Assembly: GCA_012735585.1 (NCBI GenBank) | Contig: JAAYGX010000094.1 | Span: 1-40,923, forward strand | Source of the DNA: Tissierella sp. | GTDB lineage: Bacteria > Bacillota > Clostridia > Tissierellales > Tissierellaceae | Direction of reading: 5' to 3' | DNA: 40,923 nucleotides | Shown here: positions 1 to 8,080 of the stretch, one piece after another | How the letters are laid out: every line of letters begins with the position of its first letter | Numbering within the stretch: position 1 is the first letter of the stretch | Made by a program: the position numbers and the translations under genes | Notes under the pieces: model-generated | Told to the model about the DNA's origin: nothing | What the model saw: only the letters and a program-made list of their open reading frames with translations | The model's database searches: none

Positions 1-14
1 CCCCCCGCACTCCG

Positions 15-38
15 TGACTATATTCGTCTTTATAGTCA
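15..38. repeat. short perfect hairpin near window start
   Basis: TGACTATA and TATAGTCA form a perfect 8-bp inverted repeat around an 8-base loop. Neither side has a clear T-run, so I do not call a terminator. I see no convincing gene in bases 1-321; besides this hairpin the stretch holds only the terminator at 232-268. Confidence 0.4.
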
Positions 39-231
39 TAGCTTATCATAGCAATAAGATTTTGTAAATAAAAATTTATTGAAAGTGCTTATGTTTCAAT
101 ACATAAACTAAATTACAACAATAGGTAAAAATCGAATATATAATCCAAATCAACTGAAGATGTTTATATACCATCAGATTATCTTAACATTGATTGATAA
201 TAAAATAACGTCCAATGCAAAAAAAAATCAC

Positions 232-268
232 AAAAAAAATGAGGCTACTAGTATACATAAAAGCAGCC
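232..268 (-). terminator. intrinsic terminator of the small membrane protein gene
   Basis: Read on the minus strand, GGCTGCT pairs with AGTAGCC (7 bp with one G-U pair). After the bases TCA there is a run of eight T. It lies about 55 bases past the stop of the 322-642 gene and fits a rho-independent terminator. Confidence 0.65.
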
Positions 269-321
269 AAGAAAAGGAGAGTATCTCTTAATCTTACCTG
301 CTTACTACTTAGCATCATATG

Positions 322-642
322 TTAATCTTCTATTTCACTTATTATTACTGTTGCATTATATCCTGTAAAAATATTATGTTTCAATCCCGTTTCTGTATCA
401 ATATACTCTATACATTCACTGTCATAAGTGAAATCAAACTGCCCTTTAGATTCAAAAATAATATCTCCATTGGCATTATATATTAAAATCTCCCTACGAA
501 TACCATCTTGGTATTTACTCTCCCAGTTTTTTTTGAATCTTGATATCCCAGCCTTACCCATGGATAAATAAACAATTCCCGCAATTATTCCTATGATTAT
601 TATAATCGATACTATCAATATAATAATATGTTTCTTTTTCAT
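322..642 (-). CDS. small membrane-anchored protein, unknown function
   Basis: This 106-residue protein has one hydrophobic N-terminal segment after MKKK (about residues 5-27) and a roughly 75-residue soluble part. That part is rich in short beta-strand-like stretches, for example REILIYNANGDIIFESKG. I see no lipobox cysteine, so it is probably an uncleaved membrane anchor with the domain outside the cell. The pattern 'basic dipeptide, strand, G-x-I, K-G-x-F-D' recalls small phage or gut Firmicute beta-sandwich proteins of the DUF5052 type, but I cannot confirm this. The ribosome site (AAGGGAAG, about 9 bases upstream) is modest. A possible promoter (TTGTAA, 18 bases, TAAAAT) lies upstream and a terminator follows, so it looks like a single-gene unit. 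Confidence 0.6.
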   Translation of the reverse strand: MKKKHIIILIVSIIIIIGIIAGIVYLSMGKAGISRFKKNWESKYQDGIRREILIYNANGDIIFESKGQFDFTYDSECIEYIDTETGLKHNIFTGYNATVIISEIED

Positions 643-828
643 TCTGATACACTTCCCTTCGTTAATTTATTATCTACTCCTTATTTTACTACAACCCCAT
701 TATTGGTTACAAACTATTTTATCAGCCTTATTCTTTCCTTTTCTCCGATATAAATACTGTTAGCCATACATTCCGGTAGCAACCCATATTACATAGATTT
801 CATAAAAATCTTTCTGATAAAGTCAACT

Positions 829-1701
829 TTAGCATTTTTGCATTATTTTTTTATAAAATAATTCATTTTTTTCTTTCATTAAACTATTACTTGGATAAAT
901 GAAGTATAGTGGTCGTTCAATCAAATAATTTTCTATGAATAGATAGCATAACTCCCCCCGCTCAACTTCTTTTCTTGCAACTTCTTCATACATAAAAGAA
1001 ATAGCATTGGAACCTTTTAGCATGTTTTTAATAATCCCCAAACTACTAATCTCGTAAATTTTAGAAACTGAAAGTAGAGAATCATTATTTTGATATAAAT
1101 AATTCTCATATATTTCTCTTGTACCAGACCCTTTCTCCCTCAAAATTAATGGGTATTCATGAATATCAGATGTTGTAATTTCTAAGCCTTCCAATGGATG
1201 TCCTTTTCTAGCCACTGGAAGAAATCTAGTTTTATAAAATTCATAGTATTGGAATAATGATTTATCAAATATTCCCTCAATAAATGCACAATATAATTCA
1301 TTATTTAATAGCATTTCGATTATAGATTCTGTGTTTCTTACTGTTACCGAAAAAATTTCATCATAATTGTTTAAATATGAGCTTAAATAATATGGTAGAT
1401 AATAGTCAGCTATAGAAAGTGTTGCACCTATTTTAATTGGTGTTTCTACTTTCTTCATTTGATTTACTAGCTGTTTTTCATTTGCATTTTGAAAGTTAGC
1501 ATAGTTATAGAGTAATTTTCCTTGTTCAGTTAATCGAACAGACTTCCCTTCGATGGCAATTAAACTACAATTATAATACTCCTCCAGTTTTTTTATATGC
1601 TGAGTAACTGCTGGCTGTGTTAAATTAAGGGCAGCTGCTGCTTTTGTATAATTTCTAAGTTGTGCAACTTTTAAAAATGTTAATATTTTTGTATCAAGCA
1701 T
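829..1701 (-). CDS. LysR-family transcriptional regulator (CysL/YeiE-like)
   Basis: This is a 290-residue LysR-type regulator. The N-terminal winged helix-turn-helix is clear (LRNYTKAAAALNLTQPAVTQ, about residues 16-35), followed by a linker helix and an effector domain with typical elements such as LREKGSGTRE. An in-frame ATG lies 18 bases further upstream, but the start at 1701 has GGAGG five bases before it, so I prefer it. The gene is divergent from a YeiH-family exporter across about 120 bases. That is the classic LysR arrangement, and it matches the yeiE-yeiH pair of enterobacteria. It therefore probably controls the exporter in response to a small anion, perhaps a sulfur compound; the effector is not visible in the sequence. 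The AT-rich gap contains AATAAT-N5-ATTATT at 1750-1766, a candidate operator. Confidence 0.85.
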   Translation of the reverse strand: MLDTKILTFLKVAQLRNYTKAAAALNLTQPAVTQHIKKLEEYYNCSLIAIEGKSVRLTEQGKLLYNYANFQNANEKQLVNQMKKVETPIKIGATLSIADYYLPYYLSSYLNNYDEIFSVTVRNTESIIEMLLNNELYCAFIEGIFDKSLFQYYEFYKTRFLPVARKGHPLEGLEITTSDIHEYPLILREKGSGTREIYENYLYQNNDSLLSVSKIYEISSLGIIKNMLKGSNAISFMYEEVARKEVERGELCYLFIENYLIERPLYFIYPSNSLMKEKNELFYKKIMQKC

Positions 1702-1822
1702 ACGTACCTCCGTATCCATTTATTTTAATTATAACATAAATTTATAATTAATAATAAATCATTATTTGATTTTATTGTTATTAAGATATAAAATTGTTTA
1801 TGACATAAAGGAGGATATGTAT

Positions 1823-2842
1823 ATGAGAAAAATATTATCTTATATTCCCGGGTTTTTTATAGCTTTGTTGGTTGCTATGTTAGCAAGATATTTAGAGTCA
1901 TTATTACCATTACCGTTGATTGGCTCCTCTGTTATTGCACTTTTTATTGGAATTGGTCTCAATTATATTAAAAAACCAAGCAAAATGATAGAAGTAGGTT
2001 TAAAGTTTACTTCTAAAAAAATACTAAAATTTTCAATTATTTTACTGGGTGCTTCATTAAGCATTGGAACAATTCTAAATATCGGTCGTTTATCATTAAC
2101 AGTAATGATTTTTACCCTTCTTACCTGTTTTGGTGGTGGTCATTTTATTGGAAAATGGCTTGGTTTAGATTGGAAACTTTCTAATATGATTTCTGCTGGG
2201 ACTGGGATTTGTGGAGGATCCGCCATCGCTGCTATGGCACCAGTTATTGAAGCGGAGGATAAGGATGTAGCGTATGCTATGTCAGCTACATTTATATTTG
2301 ATATGATCATGATCGTATTATTTCCAATCATGGGCCGAGCATTGGGATTGAGCGATATGGCATACGGATTGTGGACTGGTACTGCTGTTAATGATACATC
2401 TAGTGTAGTTGCAGCTGGATATGCCTTTAGCGAGGCGGCTGGAGATTTTGCCACTATGGTAAAACTAACTCGTACATTATCAATTATACCAACAGTATTG
2501 GTCTTCTCCCTTATTAATACACGAATAAATAATAAGAAATCAAGTGAAAATACTTCAGGCCACAAACAGGTTAAAATTACATCATTATTCCCATGGTTTA
2601 TATTAGCTTTTGTTGGTATGGCTATAATTAACAGCTTAGGTTTCATTCCAATTACAGTTTCAAGTACTATGAAATCTTTAAGTAAATTCTTAATGGTATC
2701 AGCATTGGCTGCCATCGGTATGAATACGGACTTTCGTGAAATAAAAAAATCTGGCATTAGTCCAATGATACATGGTTTCATTATCTCAACCTTAGTGGTT
2801 ATTGTCGCTATTACAGTTGAATATTTTATGGGATTAGTTTAA
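1823..2842 (+). CDS. YeiH/UPF0324-family putative sulfate exporter
   Basis: This 339-residue multi-spanning membrane protein has about ten hydrophobic segments. It shows the family hallmarks GTGICGGSAIAA and WTGTAVNDTSSVVAAG, each in the middle of a half-repeat, with the conserved ending AAIGMNTDF. The family (UPF0324, named putative sulfate exporter after YeiH) is poorly tested biochemically, so the substrate is an inference. The frame is open from 1766, but AAAGGAGG at 1807-1814 lies 8 bases before the ATG at 1823, which fixes the start. It is expressed divergently from the LysR gene. The gene ends inside a perfect 14-bp hairpin that probably terminates it. Confidence 0.85.
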   Translation: MRKILSYIPGFFIALLVAMLARYLESLLPLPLIGSSVIALFIGIGLNYIKKPSKMIEVGLKFTSKKILKFSIILLGASLSIGTILNIGRLSLTVMIFTLLTCFGGGHFIGKWLGLDWKLSNMISAGTGICGGSAIAAMAPVIEAEDKDVAYAMSATFIFDMIMIVLFPIMGRALGLSDMAYGLWTGTAVNDTSSVVAAGYAFSEAAGDFATMVKLTRTLSIIPTVLVFSLINTRINNKKSSENTSGHKQVKITSLFPWFILAFVGMAIINSLGFIPITVSSTMKSLSKFLMVSALAAIGMNTDFREIKKSGISPMIHGFIISTLVVIVAITVEYFMGLV

Positions 2843-2858
2843 TTAAACTAATCCCATA
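2827..2858 (+). terminator. perfect palindrome overlapping the exporter stop codon
   Basis: TATGGGATTAGTTT and its exact complement flank an AATT loop, giving a 14-bp stem that contains the stop codon. Only a short T-run (TTTT) follows, so termination may be partial. The hairpin reads identically on both strands and could also stop transcripts arriving from the minus-strand operon that ends at 2959. Confidence 0.6.
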
Positions 2859-2958
2859 AATTTTCATATCCGCAGGTTTTAGCACGTCAACAGCATATTC
2901 TCCACAACAGTGTCCAAGCAGAATATTTATCTTATATGGGGTACGTCCAAAAAAATTA

Positions 2959-4347
2959 TTACCTTTGACTAATCATTTCTTGAAATATGGGAATTTTTAC
3001 CATAACCAATCCACCACCATTTTTATCATTGGATAATAGAAGTTCCCCATTATATTTTATAATAATGGTGTTTGCTATATATAGACCCAATCCATGATGT
3101 CCTGATTTTGTTCTGCTTTCATTTCCCATAAAGAATTGTTCTTTTCCATACTTTAACATCTTATTAGAAAAACCTTCCCCCTGATCGATTACCTGAAGAA
3201 TCAGTTGAGAATCATCTATTGAACCATTAATGGTAATTGTCGAGTTGTTTGGAGAAAAATCTACTGCATTTGTTATGATGTTCATCAATGCACGTTCTAG
3301 TTCATATTGATATCCTCTTATATATAAGTCTCCTTGGATATCTGTATTGCAAATAATATGAATATCTTTTATTTTCCCTAGAGCTTCTCCTTGTTTTCTT
3401 AGAGAAGTTATCAATGTCCTGATATAAATAATTTCATTTGATTTACTATTATCTACTTCTTCTTTTGTAATGGCTTGCAAGTTCTGTAAATATGTTTCTA
3501 TCCGCATACTACTTTCCCCTATATAATCACAGTATCTTTTTTGTTCCTCTGTCATCTCTGTCTCTTTAAGTAAACCTACATTCCCTTTAACTATAGTAAG
3601 AGGGGTCTTCACATCGTGTGCTAAGGCTGATATCTGCTCTCTCTTTTGCTTCTCTAACAACCATTGTTTTTCTAAAGCAATTTTTAAAGAATTTTTCATC
3701 TTATCAACTCCCTGAAGCACTATATCAATATCTTCTACATTACTTGTCCCTATATCAAAATTCAAATCCTGCTCTTCTATTTTTTCTACAGCATTTAAGA
3801 GGATTTTTAATTGATTATTTATCCTTTTAGCAAATCTATTGGACCACAAAATAATTAGGATCAATAGTTGGAAGAAAAATATAAATGTAATTGTTAATTC
3901 TGCATTAGGCAAAGTCCTTCTCAAACGGGGACTTGTAAACTGCATTTTTAAAGGATAACTAATAATCAATATCCCTTCTTCCCTAGCAATACTGGTAATG
4001 TAATAGGATGAGCCAATGGAATATTTCCTTTGATTATAGGTCTCCAAGTTGGCATCTATATCCTTATCAGAAAAATTTCCATATAAATAATCCCCACCCT
4101 CTGAATATACCCCAAATCTACACATTGGTGTTAATAAATCCATGGTTACTTTAGGCGAGTTTTTTAATTCATCAAGGTTTTTTTGAATGATTCTTTCAGA
4201 ATAATTTGCCGGGTATACCCCAATAGAGGCTACACCAAATAATAAATAATTGACTATGATTAAAAGCATAATAAATATTCCAAGGGATAAAATATATTTT
4301 ATAAATATTGTACGAAGTGTTTTGCTTTTACTTTTTCTTAGTCCCAT
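2959..4347 (-). CDS. sensor histidine kinase of a lantibiotic/cationic-peptide-type two-component system
   Basis: This 462-residue kinase has two membrane segments (about residues 14-38 and 150-168) enclosing a roughly 110-residue extracellular sensor. A HAMP-like linker follows, then a HisKA helix with the phospho-acceptor in ALAHDVKTPL (His244). The ATPase domain shows the N box (NIITNAVDFSP), G1 (DQGEGF) and G2 (GHHGLGLYIA). It overlaps the response regulator gene by 10 bases, so the pair is translationally coupled. It lies downstream of three genes for a LanFEG-type transporter. By layout and family it resembles NisK/SpaK and CprK, which sense lantibiotics or cationic peptides. The ligand cannot be read from the sequence. 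Confidence 0.88.
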   Translation of the reverse strand: MGLRKSKSKTLRTIFIKYILSLGIFIMLLIIVNYLLFGVASIGVYPANYSERIIQKNLDELKNSPKVTMDLLTPMCRFGVYSEGGDYLYGNFSDKDIDANLETYNQRKYSIGSSYYITSIAREEGILIISYPLKMQFTSPRLRRTLPNAELTITFIFFFQLLILIILWSNRFAKRINNQLKILLNAVEKIEEQDLNFDIGTSNVEDIDIVLQGVDKMKNSLKIALEKQWLLEKQKREQISALAHDVKTPLTIVKGNVGLLKETEMTEEQKRYCDYIGESSMRIETYLQNLQAITKEEVDNSKSNEIIYIRTLITSLRKQGEALGKIKDIHIICNTDIQGDLYIRGYQYELERALMNIITNAVDFSPNNSTITINGSIDDSQLILQVIDQGEGFSNKMLKYGKEQFFMGNESRTKSGHHGLGLYIANTIIIKYNGELLLSNDKNGGGLVMVKIPIFQEMISQR

Positions 4348-4997
4348 TTATATCCGACTCCCCAAACGGTCTTTATTGGTTCTACACCAAATTGGATGAA
4401 TTTAGCTCTGATATTCTTTATATGTTCAACGATGGCACTTAAATTGCTTTCCCTTTCAAAACCAAAAATCGATTCAAAGATTTGTTCCTTTGAAAAAACT
4501 TGCCCGTGGTGAAGGGCTAAATATTCACTTATTTCATATTCACTTTTTGTAAGTGGAACCTTATGATCTAATACAAAGCATTCTTTACTGGATATTGAGA
4601 ATCTAACATTCCCTATATTTATATAGTTCATCTTTTCCCTTTGTTCTCTTCTAATATGGGCATCTACCCTGGCACGAAGTTCCTGTTCGCCAAAAGGTTT
4701 CCTTAAGTAGTCATCTGCCCCCAACCCTAGTCCCTTAATTATATCTGCTTCATCTGCTTTTGCTGTAAGAAATAAAATGGGAGCATCTACTTGTGCTCTT
4801 ATTTTTGAACATAACTGAAACCCATCCATTCCAGGCATCATAATATCTAAGATGATTAGATGATAAAAGCTTAAGTCTTCTAATAAAACCATTTTTGGAT
4901 GCTCTATTTTCTTCACAAAATGACTACTTTTACTTAATATATTTTCAATCAAATCTAAAATAGCCTTATCATCATCTACAGCTAAAATATTCGCCAT
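4338..4997 (-). CDS. OmpR-family response regulator (NisR/SpaR/CprR-like)
   Basis: This 219-residue regulator has an N-terminal receiver domain with the acidic pair DDD at residues 8-10, phospho-acceptor Asp51 (LIILDIMMPG), the conserved Thr in FLTAKAD and the conserved Lys in LRKPF. The C-terminal winged-helix DNA-binding domain ends in the typical TVWGVGYKWD. It follows the transporter genes by 10 bases and overlaps its kinase by 10. The likely role is to activate the transporter operon when its kinase detects a peptide. An 11-bp-phased repeat upstream of the operon (7247-7274) is a reasonable candidate for its binding site. Confidence 0.9.
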   Translation of the reverse strand: MANILAVDDDKAILDLIENILSKSSHFVKKIEHPKMVLLEDLSFYHLIILDIMMPGMDGFQLCSKIRAQVDAPILFLTAKADEADIIKGLGLGADDYLRKPFGEQELRARVDAHIRREQREKMNYINIGNVRFSISSKECFVLDHKVPLTKSEYEISEYLALHHGQVFSKEQIFESIFGFERESNLSAIVEHIKNIRAKFIQFGVEPIKTVWGVGYKWD

Positions 4998-5007
4998 AAC
5001 AAACCTC

Positions 5008-5763
5008 CTATTCTTCTGCCTTCTTTCCTTCCCATCCTGTAAACCATAGGATCATAATTACAAAAGACAAAAAAGTTGCAACAAAAGATACAATCATTCC
5101 AAGTTTTAAGTCCGGATCTAATAACATATTTCCAGTATTTTGATATTTCATAAGTAATGATCCAATAAATCTAATACTCCAAGAACTTGGAACAAATGGC
5201 CACCTCCCGTCTCCCATACCTGTTAAAAATAATGCTGAGGCAAGGGATTCTACAATGCCAACCCCAATAGAAACGCCCTTAGAGAATCTGAAACTTAAGA
5301 AAAAATGTAAAATATATAAGAACACATTGCTTCCAATCAATATTCCCGCAACAGCTAGATACATGGTAAAGGGAAACATACTATTTTCAATAAAAGAAAA
5401 CCCCACATAGAAACCAATGGTAGCTAATATGGTACTTAAAGTCCCTAGTAATAAAAACAATATCAATTTACTAATAAAGGTTAAGTATTTTACCTCTGAA
5501 GCAATTAAAATATTTTGGAAGCCTCCTGCCATATATTCTTGATCTGCTACGATTGAAGTAATGACGCCTATTAATATGGGAAAGGCAATACTTAAAACTT
5601 GTAGATAGGCCGATATCTTCCCAAAACTACTCCAAGGTGTATAGGAATAATAGCCCAAAAATAAAATCAATCCTAAAATAGGAATATATAGGTGCATCCA
5701 TATCAATTGGGTGGATTTTAATTTTATTATATCAGCTTTTATCAGTTTTTTTAATTGTATCAT
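5008..5763 (-). CDS. lantibiotic-immunity-type ABC permease (LanG/MutG-like)
   Basis: This 251-residue protein has six hydrophobic segments and a short soluble start (IQLKKLIKADIIKLKSTQLI). The pattern is typical of the small ABC-2-like permeases of lantibiotic self-protection transporters. The motif VADQEYMAGGFQNILIAS matches the conserved 'E...GGF.N.L.S' element after the second segment in that family. Its start codon directly follows the stop of the preceding permease gene. With that second permease and the ATPase it would form a LanFEG-type exporter that expels peptides from the membrane. It is the third gene of a five-gene operon. The assignment between LanE and LanG rests on gene order and general resemblance. 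Confidence 0.82.
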   Translation of the reverse strand: MIQLKKLIKADIIKLKSTQLIWMHLYIPILGLILFLGYYSYTPWSSFGKISAYLQVLSIAFPILIGVITSIVADQEYMAGGFQNILIASEVKYLTFISKLILFLLLGTLSTILATIGFYVGFSFIENSMFPFTMYLAVAGILIGSNVFLYILHFFLSFRFSKGVSIGVGIVESLASALFLTGMGDGRWPFVPSSWSIRFIGSLLMKYQNTGNMLLDPDLKLGMIVSFVATFLSFVIMILWFTGWEGKKAEE

Positions 5764-6489
5764 TTAATTCACCTCTTTTTTTCTGAACCATATGGTGGTC
5801 AAAACAGTCAATATAATAAAAATAACCACACTCATTACAGTATCCCTTAGGATCATATGTCCATTTAGTAATGGGCTATTCTCAGGTACAGGTAGACCAT
5901 TTGGTAAAATATGAAGAATTGGCACCATTAAGCTAGAGGATGTTTCGTAAGGCAAAATTTTTAAAATTAAATTAATACTAAAAGTATGGCTGATTACCCC
6001 TAGGATTGTCATACCTATATTAAAGAGAACAGCAACAAACATATTAAACTGTACAGTTAAAAACATACTGATAGGAATATTAAACAAAAATGTAAGAATC
6101 AGTACAATGGTTGCTAATATATTTGCTCTTAATGGAATCGTAGAACCATAGATTAAACCAATTGCTTCCATACCAATCATTAAGATCAAACTGGTAAATA
6201 TAAGTAAAATACTAATATATAGTATTTTTCCCAACCATATAATCCCTTTATCCTGTGGATATAGAAGTATTCCCTTATAAGAAAGACTTTTCTCTCTTGT
6301 AATTACTTGAGCGGATATCATAGCCAACATTCCTGGAAGAAACATGGTATACCACCAGTTATATGCACCATTTTGACCACCACCCCATGAGCTGGACAAT
6401 AGGATTGAAAGTAATGGTGCTATTACAATAAATTTATTTGTCGTTGTTCTCTTACTTTTTTGAAATTCAGCTTTTATTATATCCACCAT
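5764..6489 (-). CDS. lantibiotic-immunity-type ABC permease (LanE/MutE-like)
   Basis: This 241-residue membrane protein has six predicted segments. It begins with VDIIKAEFQKSKRTTTNKFI, the amphipathic start seen in this permease family. A conserved glycine- and tryptophan-rich loop (SSWGGGQNGAYNWWY) precedes the second segment, then VITREKSLSYKGILLYP, the equivalent of the 'E...yk.ll..P' motif. Its start overlaps the last base of the ATPase stop codon (TAATG), and its own stop abuts the next permease start, so the three subunits are probably made in stoichiometric amounts. The substrate is unknown. Similar transporters in C. difficile (CprABC) and in lantibiotic producers export gallidermin- or nisin-like peptides. 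Confidence 0.82.
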   Translation of the reverse strand: MVDIIKAEFQKSKRTTTNKFIVIAPLLSILLSSSWGGGQNGAYNWWYTMFLPGMLAMISAQVITREKSLSYKGILLYPQDKGIIWLGKILYISILLIFTSLILMIGMEAIGLIYGSTIPLRANILATIVLILTFLFNIPISMFLTVQFNMFVAVLFNIGMTILGVISHTFSINLILKILPYETSSSLMVPILHILPNGLPVPENSPLLNGHMILRDTVMSVVIFIILTVLTTIWFRKKEVN

Positions 6490-7193
6490 TAATTTTCACC
6501 CCTATTTCTTTCTACAATCTCTTTAAATAGTTTTTCAAGATCATCTTCCCTCTTTATTTTCCCATTGTACCCAATAACACCATTGGATATAATTCCTATT
6601 TCATCGGCCACTTGTGCTACCTCTGATAAAATATGGCTAGATAATATCACTGTAATTCCCATAGAAGGAAATGAGCGAATCAACTCTCTTAGTTCTTCTA
6701 TCCCTATTGGATCGAGTCCATTGGTAGGTTCGTCAAGTATCAATAGCTTTGGTTTATTAATAATTGCCATCCCAAGTCCTAGTCTCTGCTTCATTCCCAT
6801 GGAAAAATTCTTTACTTTCTTTTTCTTGGATTGCCTAAGGTCTATAATATCGAGAACTTCTTCTGCTCTCTCCTCAGAAAGTCCATAGAGGGTACAAGCA
6901 ATTTTCAAATTCTCCATTGCCGTTAAATTTGGATAGATCGCTGGATTTTCAATTAATGCTCCTATATCTTTTAAATTTTTTCTTGTCCATACATGATCCC
7001 CAAATAATATCTCTCCAGAGGATGGTTTCATTATCCCTGTAATCATTTTTAATATAGTGGACTTTCCCGCACCATTTGGGCCAAGCAAGCCGTAGACCGA
7101 ATTCTTTCTAATTGATAATGAAACATTATTAACAGCTATTTGATTCTTGAATTTCTTAGTTAAATCCTTCACTTCCAAAATATAATCTGACAT
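6489..7193 (-). CDS. ABC transporter ATPase, lantibiotic-protection type (LanF-like)
   Basis: This 234-residue ATPase has all motor motifs: Walker A GPNGAGKST (about residues 38-46), a Q-loop region, the signature NFSMGMKQRL, Walker B KLLILDEPTNGLDP and the H-loop SSHILSEV. The signature carries Met-Gly-Met in place of the common SGGQ, as is usual in the drug- and lantibiotic-export branch (SpaF, BcrA). It is the first gene of the operon, with AAGGAGG 9 bases before its ATG. No lanA, lanBC or lanM gene is in the window, so this looks like a stand-alone defence module and not part of a producer locus. Confidence 0.92.
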   Translation of the reverse strand: MSDYILEVKDLTKKFKNQIAVNNVSLSIRKNSVYGLLGPNGAGKSTILKMITGIMKPSSGEILFGDHVWTRKNLKDIGALIENPAIYPNLTAMENLKIACTLYGLSEERAEEVLDIIDLRQSKKKKVKNFSMGMKQRLGLGMAIINKPKLLILDEPTNGLDPIGIEELRELIRSFPSMGITVILSSHILSEVAQVADEIGIISNGVIGYNGKIKREDDLEKLFKEIVERNRGEN

Positions 7194-7246
7194 CCTGATT
7201 ACCTCCTTATATAATTCATCTTATATTTAATCTATAATTAAAGTAT

Positions 7247-7274
7247 AAAAGGTAATTATAAGGAATTCATAAGG
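7247..7274 (-). promoter_or_regulatory. three 11-bp-phased repeats, candidate response-regulator box
   Basis: On the minus strand CCTTAT, CCTTAT and CCTTTT occur at exactly 11-base intervals, starting about 80 bases before the ATPase start. OmpR-family regulators of the NisR/SpaR kind bind direct repeats at one-helical-turn spacing. The third copy sits where a -35 box would be, with TAAATA 17 bases downstream as a possible -10. The link to the operon's own regulator is an inference. Confidence 0.45.
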
Positions 7275-7289
7275 ATTTATAATAGATAC

Positions 7290-7319
7290 AAAAAAAGAGC
7301 TAGTCCTATAAACTAACTC
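7290..7319 (-). terminator. intrinsic terminator after the 7375-7980 gene
   Basis: On the minus strand GAGTTAGT pairs with ACTAGCTC (8 bp, one G-U pair) around a short loop, followed by seven T. It insulates the LanFEG-type operon from the upstream gene. Confidence 0.75.
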
Positions 7320-7374
7320 CTTTAAAAAATTGTACTATTCAATTTAATTATCGGAAGGGCTCATCTATATCGTC

Positions 7375-7980
7375 CTAATTTAAATCAATATATATATTTT
7401 CCCTAGATGCTGATTCAATAAAAGAAAGTGTATTTAATAATAAAACAAATATGTTAAATAACTCCTTTAGTCTATCAACGTCTTTAATTACTCCTATAGA
7501 TTCAAAGTATAGTTCATAATTACCTTCAGATAAATTTCTATTAAATAAACCTGTATCATCTTTTATCTTCATTAACACCTTGTCCTGATTACTTATCAAG
7601 TGTCTAAGTTTATCTACAGAAAATATGTCCTTTATTTTACTTTCATAATTTCCCTTAATTATAAACTGCTCATCAAATTCATCATATCCCGTTTTAATAA
7701 TCTGCATACCAAAATCTATATTACTAAATATAGTTCTCCTATGGATTTTAAATTGTAACTCATCCACAGTCTTAAACGGTGCTCTTATTCTAGTATAAGT
7801 AGTGCTATGTTTGCCTGAGGAACGAGTAAAGGTATCCAACACTACAGTCCAACTTTCAAATTTACCTATCACCTTTTTTGATTTCCAAAATCCTCTGTCA
7901 ACATATTCTCCACCTATTTCATTAGCAAATTGCTGCCAAACCTCTTTACTAGATCCAAACAATTCTTTTAAAAAACCCAA
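7375..7980 (-). CDS. hypothetical soluble protein
   Basis: I do not recognise this 201-residue protein. It has no signal peptide or clear membrane segment, although residues 178-190 (FNIFVLLLNTLSF) are hydrophobic. The N-terminal half contains GGEYVDRGFWKSKKVIGKFESW and then a strand-rich stretch (WTVVLDTFTRSSG...TTYTRIRAPF). This recalls intracellular domains that follow a membrane anchor in DUF3137-type proteins, but here the anchor is absent. Translation appears to start at TTG (7980), with AAGGGGTGATG ending three bases upstream. The gene has its own terminator and is probably monocistronic. Function unknown. Confidence 0.6.
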   Translation of the reverse strand: MGFLKELFGSSKEVWQQFANEIGGEYVDRGFWKSKKVIGKFESWTVVLDTFTRSSGKHSTTYTRIRAPFKTVDELQFKIHRRTIFSNIDFGMQIIKTGYDEFDEQFIIKGNYESKIKDIFSVDKLRHLISNQDKVLMKIKDDTGLFNRNLSEGNYELYFESIGVIKDVDRLKELFNIFVLLLNTLSFIESASRENIYIDLN

Positions 7981-8080
7981 TACATCACCCCTTCTTCTTT
8001 TTTATATTAAGTTCGTCTTGGCTTATGAGGTTTATACTAATATTCATATATCTAATTTACTATAATTCAATTAATATCCC

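Noticed and set aside
2140-2781. 213-codon open frame antisense to the YeiH-type exporter
   Set aside because: The sense frame encodes a clear membrane-protein family with a good ribosome site; the antisense frame has none and looks like a by-product of codon bias.
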